From Barthelona sp. PAP020 (Eukaryota; Metamonada: BaSk clade): a stretch of DNA of 36,685 nucleotides. The notes under the pieces were generated by a model, which was given only the letters and a program-made list of their open reading frames with translations, did no database searches and was not told where the DNA came from. The translations under genes were made by a program, and so were the position numbers. The stretch spans positions 1 through 36,685 of the forward strand of contig JARQWU010000081.1 of the NCBI GenBank assembly GCA_040182905.1. Reading direction: 5' to 3'. The first letter of the stretch is position 1. Every line of letters starts with the position of its first letter. Below are positions 25,517 to 35,100 of this stretch, piece by piece.

Positions 25517-28500
25517 TCATAATTCCAACAATTTCATCAATTCTAAATGAAGTTCTGGATAATGACTTTGTGAACTGAAATCTTTTACAGAAAAAACTTT
25601 GACATAAGGATTTTCTTCAAAATTTATTCTCTTTTTAATTGTTTCCACAATACTATCACCGGAAGTCACAATAATAAACACAGGGCTATCAACACTACTA
25701 TTCATTACCAAGTAATATACATATAAATGAGTAATAGAAGCATTAAAAAAATGATCAATCACGTAAACTGTGATAGAATTTTTCATTACACCTTTAATAG
25801 AAGCCAACTTAATTCCTTCTAATTCTGGTCCCAATAATTGAACGCAAACAAAATCATTGTTTTCGCATCTACTTAAAAACAGGCGATGAGGTGAATTGTT
25901 GAACGACAATAAATAGAGAGGAGTTAACAATTTGACAGGACTCATAAACAACCAAGAAACAAAATTTGAGGCATCAACTGATCCACACACATTTAAATCA
26001 TATTTTCCTTTCTTAATTTCACCAAAATCAGTGTCAACATCAAATTCTTTTAAGCTTTTATAATTTCCCAAAAACCTCAAAAATTTTTCATCAACATTGC
26101 TTAACTTTCCTTGTAATTCTTTCAAAATCAACAATGAATCTCCCAAAATTACGTTGTTTGAATGATTACCAAATCTATTCTTTTGATAATTTTTCAGACA
26201 AATACTTTCTTGTGAATCTGGATGAATAACTTCAACAATACTATTTGACCAATCCAATGAAATACGGGAAGAACTTACTGTTTCTATACATTCTTGAAGA
26301 TTTATTAGATAGTCCAAAGAATCAGTGCTTATTTGTAATCCTTCTGCAAGAGCCATTTTATATTCTTTAATCCAACCAAATCCATTCTTGGCATCACAAC
26401 TGATAAGTTGAGCAAAAAAAACCATCGAATAATTAGCAAATTCGGTGAAAAATACGTCGATTTGCAATAAATCCATGCATAAATCAATTTCACAATGTTC
26501 AATATCATTGCTCAAATGTTTATGTATTAAAACACTCACGTTCGGTGGTTTTTTACTTAATGATAAGGTTGATGTCAAGAACTTCAAAAATGTAAGCACA
26601 CTATGAACATAATTACTGTCAATCATTTGATGAGGGTCAATAACAATGAATAAAAGATCAAAAGAATTGATACGAACTTGTAAATCCAGGGTATAAACAT
26701 CGCTTACAACTTTAGATGACAATTCAATTTCTTTAGTTGTACAATTTGTGAAAGGCAATAATGGTTCAATACAATCAACATTAGGACTGGCAAAAAGAAC
26801 AGTTTTTTTTGAAGGAACGAATAAGGATGGTTGTATTTGTGTTTTATAATACTTTTGGGAATAATACAGTCGAAATAATAGATTATTCTTCAAAAACTTC
26901 AGCAAAATTGATTTATGATACTCATTATCAACACGAGATTCTGAAGAAAAAGTGGCTGATTTACTAGAAGTACTCGATAAGAGAGGATGAGATGATAAGG
27001 TAGATATATCATCACTACCACTGCTTATACTATTCCCTGATAAGCCTCTTTGACCATTACCAAGATTTATTGATGATTTTGAATTGGTTGGTGAAAATAA
27101 TGGCAAACTTGAAGATGAAGAAACAGATTTTGCTGAAGAAAAAGGTTTTGGTGACAGATAATCAAAATGATTTTCGAAAACATAATTTTCTAGTTGATCA
27201 ATATCAAATTCTTCAACATCAATGATATCATCGGTAATTAAAGAGGTTTGTGATACACCTGAAACTGTACCTGAAAGAGTTCCTGAAAGAGTTCCTGATA
27301 CAGTACCTGAAGCTTCTTCATTACGTTCAGTGCTAATATTAATTGTGCTGGAATTGATTGAACCTTTTGAAATAGTTGAATTGTCTCTATTTTGAGTAGA
27401 AAAAGAATGTTGAAAGGATTTAGAAAACCATAATGAATTGTTAACAAATAATTTCAGCAATGATTGAAATATTTTCTGATAATTTATGGGTTTTATAGAA
27501 TCACTCTCAATCAACCAAAACAAGGCTAAACTTAAACCAAAACATAAGTCTTCAACAATACGATTTATCCCATTAAAATAACGTAAAGTAAAAGAATTGC
27601 CTAAATCAATATCAAATAACGATATTATTGCTGAATGTATATTTTCTTCCAACTTTAACGGAGTATTATCAATATAAATGATTGGCAAAGGAAAATCTTG
27701 TCGATAATTCTTCTTTAACAAAAATGGCAATAAAACATATCTGTCTAATAACCTCCATTGTCTTAAATCATTGTAAACCACTATCAATTGATCGCATTTT
27801 TGAACAAATAATTTCATTTCCTCTCCACTACATGGTGCAGGTAATATCAATTTGAATCTTCGATTATTCATGACAAATAATCCCATTATACAACTATTGA
27901 TACGTTTACCATAATATAAACATTGAACATTTGGTAAATTTACAAACAATTCGAAAATATTATGAGGACAAGCATTTATGTGTCCGATAATACCTATTTT
28001 AACAACAGGATGATGATGATTCTTATCAATATCTGGAAAAGGATCTACATAATGATTTTTCAATTGAATTTGATTGAAAGAGTTAAATTGTTTAATTAAG
28101 GTACTACGATGATGTTTTAATAATTGTGAATGATCAAAATTAGTAAAAACATCATGTTTTGCCAAGTATTTGACATTATATTCATATTCTTGTTCAAATG
28201 AATCTTCCTTACAGTATCTCAACCATTTATCATTTTTTCTAAACTCTTGAACAAATATTAAGTTTAATTGACAAATTTTATCATTATCAAAAACTAATCT
28301 TATCAATTTTAATAATGCTTCATTACTTTTATCCTTTTTATCTTCACCAAAATGATACAAATTAACATTCAAAGTGTTGAAAAATTTATTATTCCCATGT
28401 TTTCCTGTGAACAACTTTTCTATATCTTTAAAATTCAATTTTGATTCTCGTTTAACAAGAACAACTGTAATTTCTTTAATATTGAAATCAATCAAAAGAT

Positions 28501-29458
28501 CTTCAAGAAACTTTAATTGAACTCGAATCTCTTCAAACCTGTCGAACTCAAACATATCGTCCTTTATCTCAAATTCAACTATTATACTGCTATTTTCCAT
28601 AATGCTAAATTGAAATGAAGTATTGAACAATGATAATAATTGAACTTGAATCGTGTGAAAATCATCTTCAAAAAATGTAGAAGTTTGTAAGAAATCACTC
28701 TTAGAATATCGTTTTGCATAATTATATTTATCGGATTGTATAAAAATAGACGCAAAAGACATAGTCAAAATAATAACATGCTCTACTTTTTCATGAAACA
28801 AGGAAAATAGACTAGAAACAGGCATATTGAAAAAAGATCGAATAAATTGCTCCTTTTCAATCGAAAAAGGCTTATTTTTATCATTGTGATGTAGTTGCTC
28901 TTGTTCTTCACTATCTTTCGACAAATAATTAAAGGTAATATTATCAACACCACAAATAGAAAGGCTAGATTCATCGGAAAAGAGTCTTTGATACTTTTCC
29001 AAAAAATTGGAAAATTTTATTGAAATTTTGGATCGACTTCCTTGTTGATAAAAAATCATCTTGTCTAACGTATAGAAAGAATTTTTTTGAATCTGGAGCA
29101 AAAAATGTAAAAAAGTTTGCCAGTTCCTGATAATTAAATGGCAATGATCCGCATTTGACAAAAATTTCTTGTTATTAATCGTTGTAATAATAATATCATA
29201 ATAACAATGATCATATTTATCATCATTAACATGTACTAAACAAATAAAATTAGATAAAATGAAAAGAGAATGCTTTTTGACATAATATGGCAATTTGCAA
29301 TCATTAATCATTAATATTTTTGTAAAAATATACTGAGTTTTTGGATAAATAACTCTTGTAAGAAATCGATTTATTGAAATACAAGATTTCATTTGTTCAA
29401 TATCAATATCATTTTTAATATTGTTAAAAAATTTAAAATAATCTCTCAAATAATTCAT
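25517..29458 (-). CDS. 1313-aa protein with two degenerate small-GTPase-like segments
   Basis: I do not recognise the whole protein. Segment one, residues 485-620, begins with strand VKIGIIGH at the P-loop place but continues INACPHN, lacking GK(S/T). A strand LILPAPCSGEE sits where DxxGxE would be, then CDQLIVVYNDLRQW resembles the helix-2/strand-4 D-x-(I/V)-x-V-(Y/F)-D. Segment two, about 885-1025, follows the same order (KKTVLFASP, FDLLFIVIDPHQ, NVSVLIHKHLSND), close in style to Rag GTPases, where the NKxD strand reads (L)VHKxD. Neither has a usable nucleotide site. Between them (685-845) is a Ser/Thr-rich linker with a SGT(V/L) repeat at about 717-733. The rest is alpha/beta. No membrane helix. 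A pseudo-GTPase scaffold is my inference. The start is the ATG at 29458, divergent from the snapin-like gene. Confidence 0.6.
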   Translation of the reverse strand: MNYLRDYFKFFNNIKNDIDIEQMKSCISINRFLTRVIYPKTQYIFTKILMINDCKLPYYVKKHSLFILSNFICLVHVNDDKYDHCYYDIIITTINNKKFLSNADHCHLIIRNWQTFLHFLLQIQKNSFYTLDKMIFYQQGSRSKISIKFSNFLEKYQRLFSDESSLSICGVDNITFNYLSKDSEEQEQLHHNDKNKPFSIEKEQFIRSFFNMPVSSLFSLFHEKVEHVIILTMSFASIFIQSDKYNYAKRYSKSDFLQTSTFFEDDFHTIQVQLLSLFNTSFQFSIMENSSIIVEFEIKDDMFEFDRFEEIRVQLKFLEDLLIDFNIKEITVVLVKRESKLNFKDIEKLFTGKHGNNKFFNTLNVNLYHFGEDKKDKSNEALLKLIRLVFDNDKICQLNLIFVQEFRKNDKWLRYCKEDSFEQEYEYNVKYLAKHDVFTNFDHSQLLKHHRSTLIKQFNSFNQIQLKNHYVDPFPDIDKNHHHPVVKIGIIGHINACPHNIFELFVNLPNVQCLYYGKRINSCIMGLFVMNNRRFKLILPAPCSGEEMKLFVQKCDQLIVVYNDLRQWRLLDRYVLLPFLLKKNYRQDFPLPIIYIDNTPLKLEENIHSAIISLFDIDLGNSFTLRYFNGINRIVEDLCFGLSLALFWLIESDSIKPINYQKIFQSLLKLFVNNSLWFSKSFQHSFSTQNRDNSTISKGSINSSTINISTERNEEASGTVSGTLSGTLSGTVSGVSQTSLITDDIIDVEEFDIDQLENYVFENHFDYLSPKPFSSAKSVSSSSSLPLFSPTNSKSSINLGNGQRGLSGNSISSGSDDISTLSSHPLLSSTSSKSATFSSESRVDNEYHKSILLKFLKNNLLFRLYYSQKYYKTQIQPSLFVPSKKTVLFASPNVDCIEPLLPFTNCTTKEIELSSKVVSDVYTLDLQVRINSFDLLFIVIDPHQMIDSNYVHSVLTFLKFLTSTLSLSKKPPNVSVLIHKHLSNDIEHCEIDLCMDLLQIDVFFTEFANYSMVFFAQLISCDAKNGFGWIKEYKMALAEGLQISTDSLDYLINLQECIETVSSSRISLDWSNSIVEVIHPDSQESICLKNYQKNRFGNHSNNVILGDSLLILKELQGKLSNVDEKFLRFLGNYKSLKEFDVDTDFGEIKKGKYDLNVCGSVDASNFVSWLFMSPVKLLTPLYLLSFNNSPHRLFLSRCENNDFVCVQLLGPELEGIKLASIKGVMKNSITVYVIDHFFNASITHLYVYYLVMNSSVDSPVFIIVTSGDSIVETIKKRINFEENPYVKVFSVKDFSSQSHYPELHLELMKLLEL
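27258..27311 (-). repeat. 12-bp minisatellite coding for SGT(V/L) repeats
   Basis: Four and a half copies of a 12-base unit, CCTGAA(A/T)(G/C)(A/T)GT(T/A) on the + strand, occur in tandem without breaking the frame. They encode alternating Ser-Gly-Thr-Val and Ser-Gly-Thr-Leu in the linker of the 1313-aa protein. Two central units are identical, suggesting recent slippage. Confidence 0.85.
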
Positions 29459-29541
29459 TTAATTACATGTAAACATCTTAATTTCATTACTTCAAAAAAA
29501 ATAGAATTTTCTTTTTTGTTATTTTTTTCATTTTGGTTTTT
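29459..29541. promoter_or_regulatory. 83-bp divergent promoter region with Inr-like TCATTTT
   Basis: The start codons of the 1313-aa protein gene and the snapin-like gene are separated by only 83 bases. On the + strand, TCATTTT at 29528-29534 lies 12 bases before the ATG and fits the trichomonad initiator. No match is apparent for the - strand gene. T-rich tracts fill the rest. Confidence 0.45.
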
Positions 29542-29859
29542 ATGGCAAATTCAAATCAAATATCCACAAATCAAACTTTAAAAATATTAAATAATGAAAT
29601 TAACAGTTTGTCAGCAAAACAAAATCAATTACAAAGTGAATTGTCAAAAATTTCTAATATAGTTCCAGATCTAAAAGAAGTTGATCAATTTTTACAAAAA
29701 TTATCTACCTACAGAAATAATACTTTTGTTTTGGATCAACGAATGAAAAATATATCCAATCGAACAAAAGAATTAAATAATAGGGTGCAAACTTTAGAAA
29801 AACACAGATATGATATGATAGAAAGATTTAAAAAAGAAGAAAAGGCATTAATGATATAG
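29542..29859 (+). CDS. Snapin-like small coiled-coil protein (BLOC-1/BORC subunit candidate)
   Basis: The 105-aa all-helical protein can be laid over snapin. It has LNNEINSLSAKQNQLQSELS where snapin has a V-x-x-x-R-x-SQ-x-EL heptad run, then a short break (DLKEVDQFLQKLSTYRNNTF) aligned with snapin's LDPYVKKLLNARRRV. A second helix (VLDQRMKNISNRTKELNNRV) matches snapin's VNNILQNAQERLRRLN. Snapin is shared by BLOC-1 and BORC, which govern endosome sorting and lysosome positioning. Length is a little shorter than animal snapin (136 aa). The call rests on pattern and spacing; another small coiled-coil family is possible. The frame runs upstream to a TTG; the ATG at 29542 has an initiator-like TCATTTT 12 bases before it. 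It shares its promoter with the GTPase-like protein. Confidence 0.5.
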   Translation: MANSNQISTNQTLKILNNEINSLSAKQNQLQSELSKISNIVPDLKEVDQFLQKLSTYRNNTFVLDQRMKNISNRTKELNNRVQTLEKHRYDMIERFKKEEKALMI

Positions 29860-30276
29860 TTTCTTTTGTATTTTTGAAGAATTGCACATTTTTGAACATG
29901 GAATAAATTGGTTTATCATTAAATTTTGGAAATATTCAATATTCTTTTATTTAATATATTTTTTTGGTTTTAATAGCGAAGAATGTATTTGTATGGAATA
30001 GTTTTGTAAATAATAAACCCCTTTTATTTTTACCCCTTTTTTCTTTTATCCAAATAAAGCTAAGGAGAAAGTGTCAGTTCTTCGGAAATATTCTCTTTTC
30101 TTCTAAACTCAGAAAACTGAAAAGACAAGTCAACAATTTCTCAAAACATTTTGTCAGTTTATAGTTTTAATTCCCAAGAGATTTTGATTGAACTGAAAGA
30201 TAAGCATTAATTGAATCTTTTTAAAGAACTTATTCTTATTTCTGTCAGACATTAAAAACAAAAAGTTAAATATAAT
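29860..30276. other. Convergent intergenic region
   Basis: 417 bases between the ends of the snapin-like and nicalin-like genes. It contains two copies of ACCCCTTTT at 30017-30025 and 30032-30040 in a pyrimidine-rich tract, and a CTTTTC/GAAAAG inverted repeat around 30094-30125. One chance-length open frame of 66 codons is present. I see no tRNA, snRNA or coding remnant. Confidence 0.4.
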
Positions 30277-31869
30277 TTATTCTGTTTTAGCCTTAGACCT
30301 GTTTAAAGCCCAGAGACCAATTCTATTACTAAACATCAAAGAGGAATACAACAAAGTCATAACACAATGAATGACAATACCACCAAAAAGAATCAACATT
30401 CTAACAGTCAACGTGACTTCATTTAAAATAGAAAACAATAAAGAAGAACAAGCAGATACACCAAAAATTGCAAGTGTAAAAGAAATGTTTGGAGAATCTA
30501 AAAAGAATAAAGCAGGAAATGTGAGTGAAATAACAACCATTCCAAAAATAGGAGAAGCACAAAGAACCCAAAACATGAAAATAAAGTGAATAGAAGTAGA
30601 TTTCAATAAAATTGATGGAACTAAATTTCTAGATTTAACAGAAAACTCATCAACAGTTCTAAAAGTACGTTTACACATGAGAAACAGTGCATAGAAACCA
30701 ACTAAAAATGCAAAAAATCCTGAAATAATGATCTCATAACTGATAATCACATATTGCTTGATTCCTGGGAACAATCGTCCAAAAATTTCTCCTAAATGAT
30801 AAATAGGTCCACTTGATCTCCCTATATTCATCGGAACTTTCCAACCAAAAGATGTATAAGCAGCCACTATTTGACTAAAAAAAGCAACCGTTGATTCAAC
30901 GTTATGAAAATTAATTTCGGATAGAACATCATCTTTGTCGAGTATCTCCTTATCTTCACCACGATAAACAGAATCAGAAATGGTCAAAACAGGAACTTTC
31001 TCAAAACTTGCAGAATCTAAAGCAGAAGCATGTTGAAAACCATGAAAGAAAGGTAATTGTCGTGTCAAAGAAGAAATAAATCCCTTGTCCTCAACATAAA
31101 TCGGTAACTTCTCACTTGATAACACAGTCAACCCTCTTAATAAAGCAGAAGGAACACGATCATTATTTTTGACATCCTCATGAATATAAATTTCACTGTT
31201 TCTTCCAATTTTATGAACGTTAAAAATGAAATCAATACAAGTGCTTCCACATCTGCCTAACCAATGATGTTTCACAAAAGCTTTTGATCCAAGACATCCA
31301 ACAACAGTTTGATCAGTCAAAAGAATGAGATACGGCTGATCAACTTCAACATCATGAATCCACTGTGCCAATCCTATTAAACTCGTTGCAGCTACCAAAT
31401 TGTCATAGGCACCTGTTTTATTTTGAGCTCCCCATCCAATAGTATCATAATGTGCCATAAAAACTTTTATTTTGGCATCAGGTATAACTGTTGAATTTGA
31501 CCAAATCAAAATGTTCTCACCATAAAAAGAAGAAACCATTGATAAATGATCCTCAGACTGGTATTGTCTGTGCTCAAAAGTTTGAAACTCAATTTGTTTT
31601 TCGTCAAAACCACTGAACAACAAAACATTTCTTATCAATGACCTTACTTTTTTTCTTGAAATTTCATAAGCATCATATTTTTCTTTTTCATATCGTGGAA
31701 CTGTTTGATCATTACTTATACTAAGAATAGCTTCAACAAAATCGTGAACATATTCCCCAGATACAGATTTTTCAATTTTCTCTATATCAGAAGGCTTTAA
31801 AGGTGTTGTAATCAAATATAATATCACACAAAATACAAAAAATATCGCTAAAACATTGATGGATTTCAT
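30277..31869 (-). CDS. Nicalin-like M28-fold pseudopeptidase with multiple membrane helices
   Basis: Nicalin is an inactive M28-fold ER protein of the BOS complex (with TMEM147 and NOMO) at the translocon. The 530-aa product has a signal-anchor helix (residues 5-21) and a lumenal M28-like domain. Zinc-site remnants MAHYDTIG (His140, Asp142) and GAYDN (Asp156) remain. The EE motif that carries the catalytic base is replaced by DQTVVGCLGS (186-195), and the final His region reads GEDKEILDKDD, so it is likely inactive. Stretches such as IGRNSEIYIH followed by ALLRGL, and FEKVPVLTIS followed by a D-rich loop, recall nicalin in order and spacing. Three or four membrane helices (about 372-398, 426-457, 461-482, 487-511) follow, more than the single one of nicalin. 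ERMP1 and GPAA1 are alternatives: ERMP1 normally keeps EE, and GPAA1 lacks HxD. The stop overlaps TAAA. Confidence 0.6.
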   Translation of the reverse strand: MKSINVLAIFFVFCVILYLITTPLKPSDIEKIEKSVSGEYVHDFVEAILSISNDQTVPRYEKEKYDAYEISRKKVRSLIRNVLLFSGFDEKQIEFQTFEHRQYQSEDHLSMVSSFYGENILIWSNSTVIPDAKIKVFMAHYDTIGWGAQNKTGAYDNLVAATSLIGLAQWIHDVEVDQPYLILLTDQTVVGCLGSKAFVKHHWLGRCGSTCIDFIFNVHKIGRNSEIYIHEDVKNNDRVPSALLRGLTVLSSEKLPIYVEDKGFISSLTRQLPFFHGFQHASALDSASFEKVPVLTISDSVYRGEDKEILDKDDVLSEINFHNVESTVAFFSQIVAAYTSFGWKVPMNIGRSSGPIYHLGEIFGRLFPGIKQYVIISYEIIISGFFAFLVGFYALFLMCKRTFRTVDEFSVKSRNLVPSILLKSTSIHFIFMFWVLCASPIFGMVVISLTFPALFFLDSPNISFTLAIFGVSACSSLLFSILNEVTLTVRMLILFGGIVIHCVMTLLYSSLMFSNRIGLWALNRSKAKTE

Positions 31870-31881
31870 ATTGATATCAAT
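31870..31881. promoter_or_regulatory. 12-bp palindrome ATTGATATCAAT before a start codon
   Basis: On the - strand this perfect palindrome is immediately followed by the ATG of the nicalin-like gene. It is the same 12-mer found at 7175-7186 at the start of the EFHB-like gene. The function is unknown; a promoter or start-site element is possible. Confidence 0.35.
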
Positions 31882-32188
31882 AAAATATGTATTTGAAACT
31901 CATTGAAATTTTTGATAAAGCAGATGAGGTATTTCATTCAAAATGGAATTTTTATTGCAGTTAAAAATAAATACATAAGCTATTATTGTATTTGAAATAA
32001 AAAAGAGGAAATCTCATTTCTCATTTGAACAATTTTTCATATCTAACCCCAACAAAAGAGTATAATGTTTATAAATATATATATTAAAATTTTATTTTGG
32101 TGTTTTATAGTGAATGACAAACAAAATATTTTTCTTGAATGAAGAAAAGAATTTTTTTTCAATTTTACATTCAACATAATCCATTTTT
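31882..32188. promoter_or_regulatory. Divergent promoter region (nicalin-like / CFAP57)
   Basis: Just over 300 AT-rich bases between two genes facing apart. It includes a run of TA repeats (TATATATATT) near 32075-32084. On the + strand, CCATTTTT lies directly before the CFAP57 ATG, one base off the TCATTTT initiator form. No other element is evident. Confidence 0.35.
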
Positions 32189-35100
32189 ATGACTATTCGA
32201 CAACTATTAGGATTAAGCTTTATACCTAATGGTAGTATTGAAATTGTTTCCAACAATTCAATTTTGTATACGGCAGGATTATCAATTATTCAATTAAATT
32301 TGAAAACGTTGGAACAAAAAATAATTAATTTAGAGGGTGATGTAGACGAAATTCTTTCAATAGCGATATCTTCTAACGGAAGATATTTCGTTGTAGCGGA
32401 GAGGTGTAATTCTTCTCAAATGACTAAAATATCTTTATATTATTTACAAAATTGTCGAAAATTAAGATCTTATTCATTAGAACATATTGGTAAAAGTGAT
32501 ATTGTTTCAATTTCTTTTGCCAGTAATGATATGTTAATATTAGTCTTAGTTGCTTCTCCTAAAAACAGTGTATATCTTTTTAATCGAGAAAAAAAGGATA
32601 TTATTGCCGAATTGTCTTCATTTTGTGATGAAAATCAGTCATTAACAGGAATTTATGTAGCACCATCTTCTGAAATGTTATTCAATGTAATTGGAGCAAG
32701 TGGGTTTTTATGTACATGTCGTTTTAATGGTGAAACAAATACCTTGAACTTAGTTTCACGAGATGTGACTAATTCCACAGATATTCAGGCTGGATTGTAT
32801 CTTACAGATAAATTGGTTATCAATGCAACGAATAAACAATTAATTTTTTCGCAAAACAGTAAAATTATGCGAACTATTCCGTACAACCATGATTCAAATG
32901 TATTTAGAATTTTGAAAATAAACAAAGGTTTTGTTGTGGCATATGAGGAAGGTATTTTTGATATTTTTTTTGTGAAGAAAAATGCTTCTTTTGATGATGC
33001 AAACATGTACGGAAAAGTTGCTTCTTCAACGATTAGTGTTGAAAATGGCTCACATATTGTCAGTGCTAGCGCTAGCCCTTTTGCCCCATTAATTTATTTG
33101 GTCACCAACACAAAAGAACTACTTTATTTCAATTATGCTGAAACATCAAAGGATTCGGTTGATATTAAACTCTTACTGCACAGGTTTCCTAAAGATAGAG
33201 TCAAAGATTCAGCAATATGTTCAAGAAAGTGTATCATAGCATTAGTTACAGCAAGTACAAAAGATACTTCTGTGAGTAGTTTATTCATTTATAACTATGT
33301 GTCTGGAAATCTAGTTTATTTTGAGGAATTTCCTGAGGATATTTTTTCTTGTTCATTACATCCTTCTGGTGATTATTTATGCATTGGATTTGGTGATAAA
33401 CTTCGAATTTTTTCAATTCTTTATGAAAATATTAAGGAATTCTTCGCGTTTCCCATCAAGAAAGCACGATGCATTTCATTTTCTTCAGGTGGACAACTGA
33501 TTGCTGTTGGACATTCAAATAATATTTCCATCATATCTTTCACTAGTGGTGCTTTTTTGACGACTATTAAAGCTCATGCAAGTCTTGTAAGAGGTATATC
33601 TTGGTACGATGATGATTTAACTTTAACTTCTGTTGGATTGGATGGTGGTATATATACATGGAATCTTCAAACTTGTCAACGTGTTTCTGAAAACGTTGCA
33701 CAGAATTGCAAATATCATTGCATTGCAAAACCGTTTAACCATCAGAAAAACATTTACACTACAGGGACAGATTGTATCGTCAAGACTTTAAATGGATCGT
33801 CTATCATTGGTTTTGCTGATATTAGTGATTCTAGTCACAGTGTTGTTTCTTTAGCTGTTGATAAAAATGAAACAATTCTCTTTGCAGGTCTTGATAATGG
33901 AGATATATATGGATTTGAATTGCCTTTGCCTTCAAAAGGTAATGCTAAGCCCATTATCATTGAAAGATATTTTAATTCTCCTGTTGTTTTTCTTTCAATC
34001 ATTGCTGATGGTAGTGCACTTATCTCTGTGAGTGAAGACGGATTAATTGGGTTAACAGATGAAATCATTAATAATAAGAAGTTTAAACAAACGGTAGATT
34101 CGTTACCTTCTTATGTATTGCTAACTCGAGGTCAAATTGAAGAATTAGACAATGATTCACAGGAGTTAAGGCGCACTTTAGATAACAATCAGACGCATTA
34201 TAATCATTCATTGGTTACCCTGAAAAAACAATATGAAACAGAAATCATTGAAATAGAAACAATTAAAGAAAACGAGCTTGATACTTTAAGAACTAGAATA
34301 AAACAATTGCAGGAGAAACGTTCAAAAATGATCAGAGAGAATTCTGAAAAAATGACTAAATTGGAGACAGAGAATCAACAAGAAATTGATTCGTTATGTA
34401 CTTCTTACAATACCCAATTAGCTGAATATGTAACCAGATTTGAACAATTATCAGCAGAATTTGAAAAGAAAAAGCAATTGGAAGATGTAAAAAAACAAAA
34501 TATTGAAGTTAATAATACTCAGGCATTGGATGAGACAAGAAATCAACACAAATTACAAATACATGAAGATACATTACAATTGAACAATTATAAACAAGAA
34601 AATATTCTTGCTGAACAAGCTTATGAAATTGCAATGTTACAAATGAGAGAAGATTTCAATGTTGAAAGAACAAACGTTGATGAGTCAGAAAGAAAAAAAT
34701 TAGAAGAATCAAGCAGCATTTTAGGACAATTGAGAGCTGAAAATAGTATGCAAGAAAAGAATAATATCACAAAAGAGAAAAGTCATCAAGAAAGTGTTGC
34801 AGAGAAGAAAAATTTGGAGGAAACAAATCGTTCATTAAGAAACAAGCAAGAAACTTTGGAAAAGAAAAAATTGCTTTTCAAACAAACAATTGAAAAATTG
34901 GATGGAGGCATTGGGATGAGAGAGAATAAAATTTCGGAGTTAAAGAAGCAGAACCGAACTTTAGAAAAGTTTAAATATGTCTTTGATCACAAAATTAAAA
35001 AATTGAAATCAGAAATTGACCCCAAAATACATCAAATTGATATCATGAATCAAGAAATTGAAAATATCGATACAGAATTGGAAGATTTTCACAAAAAGAA

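Noticed and set aside
25517-29458. Active GTPase or ATPase
   Set aside because: No GxxxxGK(S/T), no DxxG and no NKxD motif is intact in either GTPase-like segment.
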